This document shows, in pieces, positions 8,720-16,753 of a DNA stretch of 64,000 nt. The position numbers and the translations under genes were made by a program. Numbering within the stretch: position 1 is the first letter of the stretch; each line of letters begins with the position of its first letter. Location: positions 1 through 64,000 of the forward strand of contig NZ_JBCMYF010000042.1 of NCBI RefSeq assembly GCF_050483325.1, given 5' to 3'. The DNA is from Bacillus_P idriensis_A (GTDB lineage Bacteria > Bacillota > Bacilli > Bacillales > Bacillaceae). A model generated the notes under the pieces. That model searched no databases. It saw only the letters and a list, made by a program, of their open reading frames with translations, and was not told the origin of the DNA.

Positions 8720-8731
8720 CACTTGTGTAAT
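8715..8731 (+). promoter_or_regulatory. Putative WalR (YycF) box between pbpH and ykwD
   Basis: TGTAAC-ACTTG-TGTAAT fits TGTWAH-N5-TGTWAH exactly. It overlaps the -35 element of the pbpH promoter and lies 300 bases upstream of ykwD, so it could control either. WalR governs cell-wall metabolism genes in Bacillus. The rest of the 383-base intergenic region is AT-rich. It also holds a cre-like TGTTAACGCTTACT at 8884-8897 (one mismatch to consensus) and no gene that I can see. Confidence 0.5.
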
Positions 8732-9030
8732 ACTTGTTACATAAAAAAGGGACTTAAATTTATGTCAAGAAACAATTCAATGAAAAAGTTAGTACCACTG
8801 GATATAAATAGGAAGTTTTTTTGGCGGCAGAGCGTGAGGAGCATTCTATTCATGATGCTATAAATCTAGTGATAATAACGGTTTGTTAACGCTTACTTTG
8901 TGTAAGTTACATAGAATAAAAGACTATATTCTGTCAATGGAAAGCAATGGCTGATATATTACGAAAAACGTATGTTACGATGTTGTTGTAGCAAGAAACA
9001 CACAAAAAAACTCTTAGGAGGAATTTTTTC

Positions 9031-9789
9031 ATGAAGAAATCTTTCGTACTTTCAGTAGCGGCAGCAGCCACTATTTTCACATTCAATGCTGGGGGCCCAT
9101 CAGCAGATGCAGCAGCTCCGCAGCAATCAAATATGCAAGTTAAAGCTTACCAAATTGCCGGTCAAAACTGCAATTTAAATCAAGGCCAGCAACAAGAGCT
9201 ATTAAAGAACATCAACAATCCTGAGCTTCAAAAAATGGTTGAGCAGCAATTAAACCAATTTAAAGCACAGCAAGGCGGATCTGCAGCTCCAGCACCACAA
9301 AAAGAGCAAGCTGAAGCTCCAAAACAAGAAGCAGCACCGGCACCAGCTAAGCAAACTCAGCCAGAAGCTTCTAAAGAAGCAGCTCCAAAAAAAGAGCAAA
9401 CACAGGCTTCTGTAAGTGAATTCGAGAAAAAAGTAGTTGAATTAACAAATGCAGAGCGTGAAAAACAAGGTTTAAAACCACTTCAATTAGATGAAGAATT
9501 AAGCAAAGTAGCTAAAGAAAAATCAAAAGACATGCAAAGCAAGAACTATTTTGACCACAACAGCCCAACTTACGGATCACCATTTGACATGATGAAGAAG
9601 TTTGGCGTTGAGTACACTACAGCTGGAGAAAACATTGCTAAAGGACAAGCTTCACCAGAAGAAGTTGTTCAAGCATGGATGAATTCTGAAGGCCACCGTA
9701 AAAACATCATGAACGGAGACTTCACTCACATTGGTGTAGGCCATGTAGCTGAAGGCAACTACTGGACTCAAATGTTCATCGGTAAATAA
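9031..9789 (+). CDS. ykwD: Secreted CAP-domain protein YkwD-like
   Basis: A 252-residue secreted protein. The signal peptide covers about 1-27. A Gln/Asn-rich stretch is followed by a low-complexity Ala-Pro-Lys-Gln-Glu linker (about 85-125) and a C-terminal CAP/SCP domain (about 128-252) with the typical EFEKKVVELTNAER start, the FDHNSP segment, GENIA, and HRKNIMN. Bacterial CAP proteins are extracellular and poorly understood; some bind or cleave cell-wall components. Its strong GGAGG site and position next to pbpH suggest a cell-envelope role. Confidence 0.9.
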   Translation: MKKSFVLSVAAAATIFTFNAGGPSADAAAPQQSNMQVKAYQIAGQNCNLNQGQQQELLKNINNPELQKMVEQQLNQFKAQQGGSAAPAPQKEQAEAPKQEAAPAPAKQTQPEASKEAAPKKEQTQASVSEFEKKVVELTNAEREKQGLKPLQLDEELSKVAKEKSKDMQSKNYFDHNSPTYGSPFDMMKKFGVEYTTAGENIAKGQASPEEVVQAWMNSEGHRKNIMNGDFTHIGVGHVAEGNYWTQMFIGK

Positions 9790-9806
9790 TAGATTTTCAT
9801 ATTACG

Positions 9807-9838
9807 AGATAGCTAGAGAATTCTAGCTATCTTTTTTT
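9807..9838 (+). terminator. Terminator of ykwD
   Basis: Perfect 11-bp stem AGATAGCTAGA / TCTAGCTATCT with a 4-base loop and T7. Confidence 0.93.
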
Positions 9839-9929
9839 AGTGTTAAAAAATACCTTTTTGCGCTTCGGCATCTAGATCCATCGGCCTAAATTCCCGGCTA
9901 AAACAAATCTGCCTTTCCTTTCTAGATCC

Positions 9930-10427
9930 TTATTTGACTGTCTGATCTGACCAAGGGCCTTCAGCGTTTGTTATGTTCATTTTTAGCCTGACCATATCCA
10001 TGCACCGGATTCCATTCTCATAAATAGGTTTCTCGTAATGATCTATAAAGTAATTTTTAATCACTTTTTCCATGCGAAATCCACATTTTTGATAGAGGGC
10101 AAGCTGATCTAAGCTTGAGTTGCCTGTCCCAATCTCAAGGATGCCGATCTTTTGGGCTGCACATATTTGCTTTGCATGAGCAATCAGTTTTTTCGCTATC
10201 CCTTTTCCCCTAAAATGGTTATCAACCGCAAGATTCATTATTTCCATAGATGAATCTCCAATCTGCATCAGCACCATCACTCCTGCTGTTTTCATCTCAT
10301 GCTCCGCAAGATAAATGAACCCTTTTTTGAGATAGCGTTTTATGTTTTGTTCAGAAGGATCCGCCTCGAGCAAAAGATCCATCGCTGCTCTACTCTTGCC
10401 AGGCAGCTTTCTGATTACGATTTCCAT
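9930..10427 (-). CDS. ykwB: GNAT-family N-acetyltransferase YkwB-like
   Basis: A 165-residue GNAT acetyltransferase. The acetyl-CoA loop is in NHFRGKGIAKKLI (R/Q-x-x-G-x-G/A type), followed by the beta-strand GILEIGTGNSS and the YQKCGF motif that is common near the C terminus. The substrate is unknown. The start overlaps the end of ykwC by 13 bases and lacks a strong binding site, so it is probably translationally coupled; the pair matches ykwC/ykwB of B. subtilis. Confidence 0.8.
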   Translation of the reverse strand: MEIVIRKLPGKSRAAMDLLLEADPSEQNIKRYLKKGFIYLAEHEMKTAGVMVLMQIGDSSMEIMNLAVDNHFRGKGIAKKLIAHAKQICAAQKIGILEIGTGNSSLDQLALYQKCGFRMEKVIKNYFIDHYEKPIYENGIRCMDMVRLKMNITNAEGPWSDQTVK

Positions 10428-11290
10428 AGCTTGTACAGTGCCTGTGTTCCGCTGTCCCCTTCGCCTTTTTTCTGAAGTTCCGTGTAAAGAGAATGAGCGA
10501 GGGTTAAGCCTGGCGCATCCATTTTCATCGTTTCCGCCTCTTCAATGGCAATGCCCATATCTTTTAAGAAATGCTTTACATAGAATCCTGGTTCAAAGTC
10601 CTCTTTCAGCATTCTCGGAGCAAGGTTGCTCAGTGACCAGCTGCCTGCTGCACCTGCAGATATGCTTTTTAAGACATTTTCAGGATCGAGACCCGCGTGC
10701 TCCGCATAAGCAATCGCTTCAGTGACACCAATCATGCCTGCTGCAATTGCAATTTGATTGCACATTTTTGTATGCTGCCCGCTGCCTGATCCTCCCTGAT
10801 AAACAATATTTTGTCCAATCACAGAAAAAATCGGCATGCAGGCTTCAAACGCTTGCTGATCTCCGCCAGCCATGATGGATAATTTTGCTTCTCTTGCCCC
10901 TACATCCCCGCCTGAAACAGGTGCATCCAAGGCATGAATGTTGCGCTGCTTGGCAAGTTCATAAATTTCCTTTGCAAGACTAGGCTTTGAAGTAGTCATA
11001 TCAATGACATATGCCCCTTCTTTTGCAGAACGCAAAATGCCTTTTTCGCTTAAATAAATTTCTTCTACATCAGAAGGATAGCCGACCATTGTTATAATAT
11101 AGTCCGATTGTGAAGCAAGCTCTTCGATTGTTTCTTTCCACACTGCTCCTGCTTCTATCAATTCAGCTGCTTTTTCCTTCGTTCTTGTATAGACAAAGAC
11201 CGGATATCCGTCGCGCAGCAGATGCCCTGCCATGCTTTTCCCCATTACACCAGTTCCGATAAAACCGATTGCACCTTTTTTCTCAGTCAT
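10415..11290 (-). CDS. ykwC: 3-hydroxyisobutyrate dehydrogenase-like beta-hydroxyacid dehydrogenase YkwC
   Basis: A 291-residue NAD(P)-dependent dehydrogenase. The N-terminal Rossmann loop GFIGTGVMG is followed by the substrate motif DAPVSGGDVGA and the catalytic-lysine helix GSGQHTKMCNQ with the conserved Lys. The family reduces or oxidises small 3-hydroxyacids; the true substrate of YkwC is not established. ATG 11290 is preferred over the upstream ATG 11305 because GGAGAGG is placed for it. Coupled to ykwB downstream. Confidence 0.88.
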   Translation of the reverse strand: MTEKKGAIGFIGTGVMGKSMAGHLLRDGYPVFVYTRTKEKAAELIEAGAVWKETIEELASQSDYIITMVGYPSDVEEIYLSEKGILRSAKEGAYVIDMTTSKPSLAKEIYELAKQRNIHALDAPVSGGDVGAREAKLSIMAGGDQQAFEACMPIFSVIGQNIVYQGGSGSGQHTKMCNQIAIAAGMIGVTEAIAYAEHAGLDPENVLKSISAGAAGSWSLSNLAPRMLKEDFEPGFYVKHFLKDMGIAIEEAETMKMDAPGLTLAHSLYTELQKKGEGDSGTQALYKLWKS

Positions 11291-11317
11291 GCAGATCCTC
11301 TCCAATCAAACAGCCAT

Positions 11318-11818
11318 CTAAACGATGGAAGACTTTTCTTTTAGCTTATCATATTCTTTGATGACAAAATGAAAAAATAGAATAAAGAATGTTTGAATAA
11401 AAAGATAAACCGGAAAGGAGTATTGCATTTTATAGCCTTTGCTGAAATCAAAAATACCGACTAAAACAGCAATCCATTCATAAAAGACAGAAAACACCGA
11501 CCAGATAATGATATAGGCAATCGTAATGATGCCCCTGATTCTCCAATGCTGATAGAGATACAGAAAAAAATAGCCAAAAAAACCATACATGCTGTAATAA
11601 ATAAAATCCCAGACCTCAAATTTCGGAGAATCATTTACATCATAAATATCATAAGGCGGAATTGCTAAAATATGGTCTGCCGTCAGTCCAATAAAGGCAC
11701 TGAATGTGAAAATAAGAATTGTAACTGCCGCCGGAAACTTTTTCGGCAGCTTAACAACCAAAAATAATCCTGCCGCTAATGTCGTGATAATATAGAGTTC
11801 ATTTATGAAATCCTTCAT
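11318..11818 (-). CDS. Multi-pass membrane protein, CBO0543-like family
   Basis: A 166-residue protein with about five hydrophobic helices starting MKDFINELYII. It begins at ATG 11818, which overlaps the TGA stop of the upstream gene (ATGA), so the two are translationally coupled. The longer open frame reaching 11917 would run through the upstream gene and is not used. The fold and spacing resemble the CBO0543 group of Firmicutes membrane proteins of unknown function. Confidence 0.7.
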   Translation of the reverse strand: MKDFINELYIITTLAAGLFLVVKLPKKFPAAVTILIFTFSAFIGLTADHILAIPPYDIYDVNDSPKFEVWDFIYYSMYGFFGYFFLYLYQHWRIRGIITIAYIIIWSVFSVFYEWIAVLVGIFDFSKGYKMQYSFPVYLFIQTFFILFFHFVIKEYDKLKEKSSIV

Positions 11819-12288
11819 CTCATAGTGACCCCCTTTTTCAGGATCTGCCGGAATATGCGAAGACTTAAAATCCCTGAAAAAAAGAGCAAAGCTGAGTGAA
11901 TAACAGGAATCAGCCATCTATTTTCTTCGTAGTTCATTACGCTGAAATAAGAACATAGCTCCTCCATTGATATGATCAAAGCAAGAGAAAAGAGCAGCAG
12001 GACAAGTTTTGCGGCTGTACTTTTCAACATAAAATTCACATGTACGATCATGAGAAACAGACAAGGAATAATGATAATTCTCTGTAAAATAATGACCGTT
12101 AAGGCAGTTGGGGTTTCATAAGCCGATGCCCATCCCAAATTCACAGTGATGATGGAACAAAAGGCGTTATTTGCAATGGACAAAATCATAAAAACGAAGA
12201 CGGATTCTAACTGATTTAATTTTTTTGGAAAATACACATATAAATGAATTGCAAACCAAACCAAGATCACAGCGAAGACAATCGCCAT
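11815..12288 (-). CDS. Multi-pass membrane protein, CBO0543-like family
   Basis: A 157-residue, very hydrophobic protein with about five membrane helices and a basic C-terminal end. It pairs with the gene that overlaps its stop codon, and both look like members of the same family, probably an old tandem duplication. AAGGGTGGC precedes ATG by seven bases. I know no function for the family. Confidence 0.7.
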   Translation of the reverse strand: MAIVFAVILVWFAIHLYVYFPKKLNQLESVFVFMILSIANNAFCSIITVNLGWASAYETPTALTVIILQRIIIIPCLFLMIVHVNFMLKSTAAKLVLLLFSLALIISMEELCSYFSVMNYEENRWLIPVIHSALLFFSGILSLRIFRQILKKGVTMR

Positions 12289-12365
12289 TGTTTATGCCAC
12301 CCTTAGCTTTAATTTCTCTGGTTTAGTGTACTTCCGGCATGCTATTTATATACAGATTTAAGTGC

Positions 12366-13151
12366 CTAAACGGATTTCACCATTCCTCCGTCAATTAAAT
12401 GTGTCTGGCCTGTGATATAGCTGTTGGCATCTGAGAGCAGAAAAAGAACATACGCAGCAAATTCGGACGGTTTTCCGTACCGTCCTAAAGGAATTTTCCG
12501 CTTCGCTTCCTCTTCCACCTCATTGACGCTGATGCCCTGTTTGTCTGCTGCTGACTTGTCTAAAGAAGCAACCCTGTCCGTGGCAATTCTCCCTGGTGCC
12601 GCTGTATTGATCAAAATTTTATAGGGAGCAAGCTCTGTTGCCAAAGTTTTTGTAAGCCCGGCAATTCCAAGCCGGAATGTATTCGATAAGATTAATCCGG
12701 GTATTGGTTCTTTTACGGAGGACGACGCGATGTTGACAATTTTACCGCCTTTGCCCCTCATATAAGGAATGACGGACCGAATCAGCCGAACATGGCTTAA
12801 AAGATTTAATTCAAACGATTTTTGCCAGTCCTCATCACTCATTTGTTCAAAAAGCCCTGAAGGAGGACCGCCTGCATTGTTCACCAGCAAATCAATGGTT
12901 CCAAAGCGCTTCACGGTTTCTTCTACGAGCTGGTTAATCTCCTCTGCATTCGATAAATCGCAAGCTTTATATTCAACAAGGCCTGAATATTTTTCTGACA
13001 GTTCTTCTTTCACCTCATGCAGCTTATCAGGGTTTCTGCTTGTTATCATGACATGAGCGCCTTCTTTTGCAAGTTCTTCAGCAATAGCCCTGCCCAATCC
13101 TTGACTTGATGCTGCAACAAGTGCCACTTTTCCACTTAATCCGAGTTCCAT
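12366..13151 (-). CDS. Short-chain dehydrogenase/reductase (SDR)
   Basis: A 261-residue classical SDR. The nucleotide loop ASSQGLGRAIA (TGxxxGxG type), NNAGG and the C-terminal ITGQTHLIDGG tail are present. At the catalytic tetrad the usual YxxxK is altered: the segment after IASSS reads SNTFRLGIAGLTKTLA, with Phe in place of Tyr and Gly in place of the catalytic Lys. This divergence is shared by one group of Bacillus 3-oxoacyl-ACP-reductase-like SDRs, so activity must be checked. ATG 13151 has GGAGTG before it. Substrate unknown. Confidence 0.82.
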   Translation of the reverse strand: MELGLSGKVALVAASSQGLGRAIAEELAKEGAHVMITSRNPDKLHEVKEELSEKYSGLVEYKACDLSNAEEINQLVEETVKRFGTIDLLVNNAGGPPSGLFEQMSDEDWQKSFELNLLSHVRLIRSVIPYMRGKGGKIVNIASSSVKEPIPGLILSNTFRLGIAGLTKTLATELAPYKILINTAAPGRIATDRVASLDKSAADKQGISVNEVEEEAKRKIPLGRYGKPSEFAAYVLFLLSDANSYITGQTHLIDGGMVKSV

Positions 13152-13231
13152 TACTAACACTCCCTTATTATTTCTTATTTTTATAGTAACAGGACTGGCT
13201 GTATTTTGCTCCAATAAGGATTCAGAAAATA

Positions 13232-13266
13232 AAAAAAACAAGGGATGCAAAAGCCCCTTGTTTTTT
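13232..13266 (-). terminator. Terminator of splB
   Basis: AAAAAACAAGGG / CCCCTTGTTTTTT stem with A and T runs on both sides, located right after the splB stop. Confidence 0.88.
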
Positions 13267-14293
13267 AGGTGAAGTATTCAATCTTCGCATTTGGAAAGAA
13301 GTCATCAATATAGGTCTCAAGTGTTTCTCTTAAATCCGCTTCCTCATCCTTTTGATAAATGTATTTGCCGATTCCGTATCTTCCCCATTTGTAGCGGCGG
13401 TCATCTTCATTCATTTCAAGTTTGGATTTCGGATAGTTTTTTTCAATAACTCGTTTGGCAGGTTTAGTAAACCGGTGCTGTATCATTTCGAATGTAATGT
13501 CATCACGGGCTTCAGGTGGCAGAAGCTGATTAAGCTTAGAAAATAATTCGTAATATCCCTCGCGCCATCCTTCATGAATATATATAGGCGCTACGATAAA
13601 ACCGAGCGGGTATCCTGCCCCTGCTACTTTGACAGCTGCTTCTAAACGCTTATCAAGCGGTGAGGTGCCAGGTTCAAAATTCTTTATTACATAATCCGCA
13701 TTGATGCTGAAACGAAAACGAGTTTTACCCTTATGATCGGCATCAAGCAAATGATCAACGTGATGAAACTTTGTAACAAAACGCAAGCGGCCCATATCCG
13801 TATTCCCGAAAAATTCAATCGCTCTTTTCAGCGAATGAGTCAAATGATCGATTCCAACAATATCAGACGTACAGGAAGCTTCAAACCGGGTAATCTGGGG
13901 GCTCCGTTCTTCCATGTATTCCTGTGCCTGCTGAAAAATTTCTTCTGTATTCACGTATGTGCGGATATAAGGTTTTGAACCCATTGTGGTCTGCAGATAA
14001 CAATAGTGACAGTGCCCCATACAGCCTGTAGCAAGAGGAATTGCATATTCAGCAGATGGTTTGGAAGAATCAAATTTAAGCGTTTTACGCACCCCTACAA
14101 CCAGAGTGGACTTTGCATTTCGGTATTTCTGCAGATCATTTTTCCCTGGAATATTCCGGACCTGGTTATGTGAAGTCGTTTCCCTGATTTCAAGACCCAT
14201 CTTTTCGAATTTTTCTTTCAGCTCTACTCCAAGAGGATACTCAAGCGCCCTCGGCTCAATATAAACAAGCTGCGGCACAAATGGCTTTACCAT
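13265..14293 (-). CDS. splB: Spore photoproduct lyase SplB
   Basis: A 342-residue radical-SAM enzyme that directly reverses the spore photoproduct (5-thyminyl-5,6-dihydrothymine) in UV-damaged DNA during germination. The 4Fe-4S cluster cysteines are Cys91, Cys95 and Cys98 in GCMGHCHYC, and Cys141 in the EASCTSD segment is the known hydrogen-donor cysteine. All are at the B. subtilis positions. Unlike the usual splAB operon, splA is 490 bases upstream behind a terminator (see the entries at 14351 and 14758). Confidence 0.96.
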   Translation of the reverse strand: MVKPFVPQLVYIEPRALEYPLGVELKEKFEKMGLEIRETTSHNQVRNIPGKNDLQKYRNAKSTLVVGVRKTLKFDSSKPSAEYAIPLATGCMGHCHYCYLQTTMGSKPYIRTYVNTEEIFQQAQEYMEERSPQITRFEASCTSDIVGIDHLTHSLKRAIEFFGNTDMGRLRFVTKFHHVDHLLDADHKGKTRFRFSINADYVIKNFEPGTSPLDKRLEAAVKVAGAGYPLGFIVAPIYIHEGWREGYYELFSKLNQLLPPEARDDITFEMIQHRFTKPAKRVIEKNYPKSKLEMNEDDRRYKWGRYGIGKYIYQKDEEADLRETLETYIDDFFPNAKIEYFT

Positions 14294-14350
14294 ATAGTCA
14301 CTTCCTTTTGTTCAAAACAGTATATCCTTAAGATTTGTTTCGGAAATGGT

Positions 14351-14378
14351 TCGTATGCTTTTTAAATATTTCCTATAC
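14351..14378 (-). promoter_or_regulatory. Candidate sigma-G/F-type promoter for splB
   Basis: Minus strand GTATA, 16 bases, CATACGA, about 60 bases upstream of splB. The sigma-G consensus is GHATR-N17-18-CATWHTA; one -10 base and the spacer deviate. splB expression in the forespore under sigma-G is established for B. subtilis. A dedicated promoter would be needed because a terminator follows splA. Confidence 0.35.
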
Positions 14379-14380
14379 AG

Positions 14381-14667
14381 AAAAGCGGAATCGCCCGTTT
14401 AGCTCCGACAGACAGATAAGGATCCGACAGACAGATAAGGATCCGACAGACAGATAAGGATCCGACAGAAAAGGCGCTTTTTGCCTTTACTGGCGGAGCC
14501 GTTCTGGCCGAGGAGCTAGGAGGTGGAGCTGGACACCACGAAAAGCGGAGCCGACTGGTCAGCTCCGACAGACAGATAAGGATCAGCCAGTAAAGGCGCT
14601 TTTTGCCAATGCTTGCTGATCCGTTCTGGCCGAAGAGCCAGAGCGATGGAGATTGACACCACCACAA
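14381..14667. repeat. Interspersed repeat array between splA and splB
   Basis: Two adjacent units of the repeat seen at 1-160, each with AAAAGCGGA, CCGACAGACAGATAAGGATC, a palindromic AAAGGCGCTTTTTGCC core, GTTCTGGCCGA(G/A)GAGC and GGAG(C/A)T(G)GACACCAC. In the first unit a 19-base module (CGACAGACAGATAAGGATC) is tandemly repeated three times at 14406-14462, followed by a partial fourth copy. Open frames crossing it are low-complexity and repeat-driven. The rest of the 490-base gap holds the splB promoter candidate and the splA terminator. Confidence 0.85.
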
Positions 14668-14757
14668 TATGCTTAACCGGCTGTTCAGCGCTTGAAGGCT
14701 GTTTAGGATCAGTCAGATAATTTGTCCATAAATATCCCACACACCGTCATTACTAAA

Positions 14758-14782
14758 AACCTCCGCAGAGGCCGCGGAGGTT
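14758..14782 (-). terminator. Terminator directly after splA
   Basis: Perfect 9-bp GC-rich stem AACCTCCGC / GCGGAGGTT with T5 on the minus strand, two bases past the splA stop codon. Confidence 0.88.
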
Positions 14783-14784
14783 AA

Positions 14785-15027
14785 CTACTCATACTGTTCA
14801 TAATCAAACAACTTATTATACATAACTTCCGCCTCTGAGTAAGATGGAAATATAGCGTCTTCTTCATCTAATAAATGATAGGAATCATGGATAAACAAAG
14901 CTTTTTGCCCAGGCTCTGTCGGATGATCGACCACTTCAGCTTCCTGTATATTGGCTACATTTGCAGCATGCGGATTTCGGTAGATGACATATACCTTGTC
15001 CCCTGCATTTACATCTTTCTTTTCCAC
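14785..15027 (-). CDS. splA: SplA, regulator of spore photoproduct lyase expression
   Basis: An 80-residue protein matching B. subtilis SplA in length and sequence character: a basic, beta-rich N-terminal half (GDKVYVIYRNPHAANVA) and an acidic C-terminal tail. SplA negatively regulates splB in B. subtilis and has been compared with the RNA-binding protein TRAP. The start codon is GTG behind AGAAAGGTG. Here a strong terminator separates it from splB. Confidence 0.88.
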   Translation of the reverse strand: MEKKDVNAGDKVYVIYRNPHAANVANIQEAEVVDHPTEPGQKALFIHDSYHLLDEEDAIFPSYSEAEVMYNKLFDYEQYE

Positions 15028-15066
15028 TATTGCATCACCTTTCTTTTGCGTATGATGAAGTTAGTT

Positions 15067-16620
15067 TCACCTTTTTAATGAATGTGATACTGGAAAAGTA
15101 ATCAGGACGGCTGTACCTTCCCCTTTTTGACTTGAGATTGTTAAGTTTCCCTTATGCTGGCGGAGGATTTTTTCGGTTATGACAAGGCCTAAGCCTGTTC
15201 CTTTTTCTTTTGTGGTAAAGAATGGTTTTGTTACTTGGCTGATCATATCTGCTGGAATGCCTGGCCCTTGGTCAGTAATGGTAATTTTGACATCATCATG
15301 ATCAGCATGAGCATCTACAGCAATCGTTCCTCCATCAGACATGGAATCAAATGCATTTTTCAGCAAATTGATTAACACCTGTTTCAGCTGATTTTCATCT
15401 CCTTTAACAGGAGGAAGTTCTTCAATGCAGCTGAATTCAATGGCAACATTTTTAAGCGCGCTTTCGGTTGCGAAAAAACGGATCATTGAATCTATGAGCT
15501 TTTTCATATTTATTTCTTTTTCATGAACGGCCTGCGGCTTTGAAAGAATCATGAATTCGCTGACGATACTGTTCATGCGCTTCAGCTCTTCCAGCATGAT
15601 TTTTGTATAATGAGGATCTATGATTTCCTTTTTTTCATCCATCATTTGAAGAAAACCTTGAATGACGGTAAGGGGGTTTCTGATTTCATGTGCAACCCCT
15701 GCAGCCATCTGACCTGCTACTTTTAGCTTTTCCTGCTGAAACAGAGCAGCCTCTTCCGCTCTTTTTTCAGTCACATCCCGAATCATTTCACAATAAGCGA
15801 TCAATTGGTTTTCATGGCTGTACAGCGGAGTTGTTGTTACCTCCACTTCTATTACAGAGCCTGACTTTGTCTTGTCTCTTCTGGAAGTGAATCCTGATTG
15901 ACTCCCGGACGGAAAAGGATATTTGTTTCCCGCAATGTCGCTTTCACTCCATCCGTATAATTTCATGAACGCAGGATTCACTCCTCTGACAGTATGATCA
16001 GGCTCTACTATGGCAATCGCATCATGGCTTTGTGAAAAAATCAGGTCGAATTTGGCTTCTGTCGTTCTCAGGTTTTGTGAGATGATCTCATTTTGACGCT
16101 GAACTTTCTCCCATAGAAAATTGATGAATTTAATATAGTAACAAAGGATAACGACAATAATAATGGCAAAGAAGACGTAATACATGACGTCTATTCTCTC
16201 AAAGGAGGTCGAAATAATTTCGTAGCTGCCGAGGAAAAAATAAAACTGGCTGCAGATTGTTACGGCCCCTGTAATAACCACGTAGGTCATTTTCTGAAAT
16301 ACAGCACTGAAAATAACGGGAAACAGCAAGAAGATGAAATTGACGATATAGGGATCTAAGGAATTTAGAGCAAATAAATAGCAGTATATAAGGGCAAGAG
16401 AACTCCATACAAAAAAAGAATGTTTCTTTATGAAACGGAGCATGATTGTATAACCTAAAAGAATTCCTGCGAATACGATGACAATTGGATAATACTTATA
16501 ACTTTTCTCAATAAATAAAATAAACAGTGCGTCCAGGATAAAGATCAGCCACATTGACTGAAGCAGCAGCTTTTTCCGGACAACTTGATTTTCATTCCGT
16601 TCCAAAAAAATCTTCCCCAT
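15067..16620 (-). CDS. Membrane-bound PAS sensor histidine kinase (sporulation kinase type)
   Basis: About 517 residues from ATG 16620. There are five or six N-terminal membrane helices (first 150 residues), then a PAS domain (about 185-290), HisKA with GVAHEIRNPLTVIQGF, and HATPase with NLLKNAFDSM, DQGPGIP and GTGLGL. The kinase core is very like those of KinA-KinE and the protein may feed Spo0F. The membrane part resembles KinB or a 5TM-5TMR-type sensor. The start is uncertain: an upstream GTG at 16719 would place a promoter-like sequence inside the gene, and a TTG at 16605 with GGGGAAG before it is also possible. Confidence 0.82.
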   Translation of the reverse strand: MGKIFLERNENQVVRKKLLLQSMWLIFILDALFILFIEKSYKYYPIVIVFAGILLGYTIMLRFIKKHSFFVWSSLALIYCYLFALNSLDPYIVNFIFLLFPVIFSAVFQKMTYVVITGAVTICSQFYFFLGSYEIISTSFERIDVMYYVFFAIIIVVILCYYIKFINFLWEKVQRQNEIISQNLRTTEAKFDLIFSQSHDAIAIVEPDHTVRGVNPAFMKLYGWSESDIAGNKYPFPSGSQSGFTSRRDKTKSGSVIEVEVTTTPLYSHENQLIAYCEMIRDVTEKRAEEAALFQQEKLKVAGQMAAGVAHEIRNPLTVIQGFLQMMDEKKEIIDPHYTKIMLEELKRMNSIVSEFMILSKPQAVHEKEINMKKLIDSMIRFFATESALKNVAIEFSCIEELPPVKGDENQLKQVLINLLKNAFDSMSDGGTIAVDAHADHDDVKITITDQGPGIPADMISQVTKPFFTTKEKGTGLGLVITEKILRQHKGNLTISSQKGEGTAVLITFPVSHSLKR

Positions 16621-16720
16621 TCTTTCTGCATTCGAGACTATTTTATCACAGAAGGGTAAAACATGTGAAAATTTAGTTGATTCCAATAATAAAAAGTGGG
16701 TTAAAAGTCCTTTTTTCACA

Positions 16721-16748
16721 AAAAAAGACCCGCATATGCAGGTCTTTT
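16721..16748 (-). terminator. Terminator of the ptsGHI operon
   Basis: Minus strand AAAAGACCTGC / GCGGGTCTTTT stem with T7, a few bases beyond the ptsI stop. Confidence 0.92.
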
Positions 16749-16753
16749 CTCAC

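Noticed and set aside
14362..14740. Overlapping open frames in the splA-splB gap
   Set aside because: The frames are made by the tandem repeat modules (recurring ICLSD units) and have no ribosome binding site.
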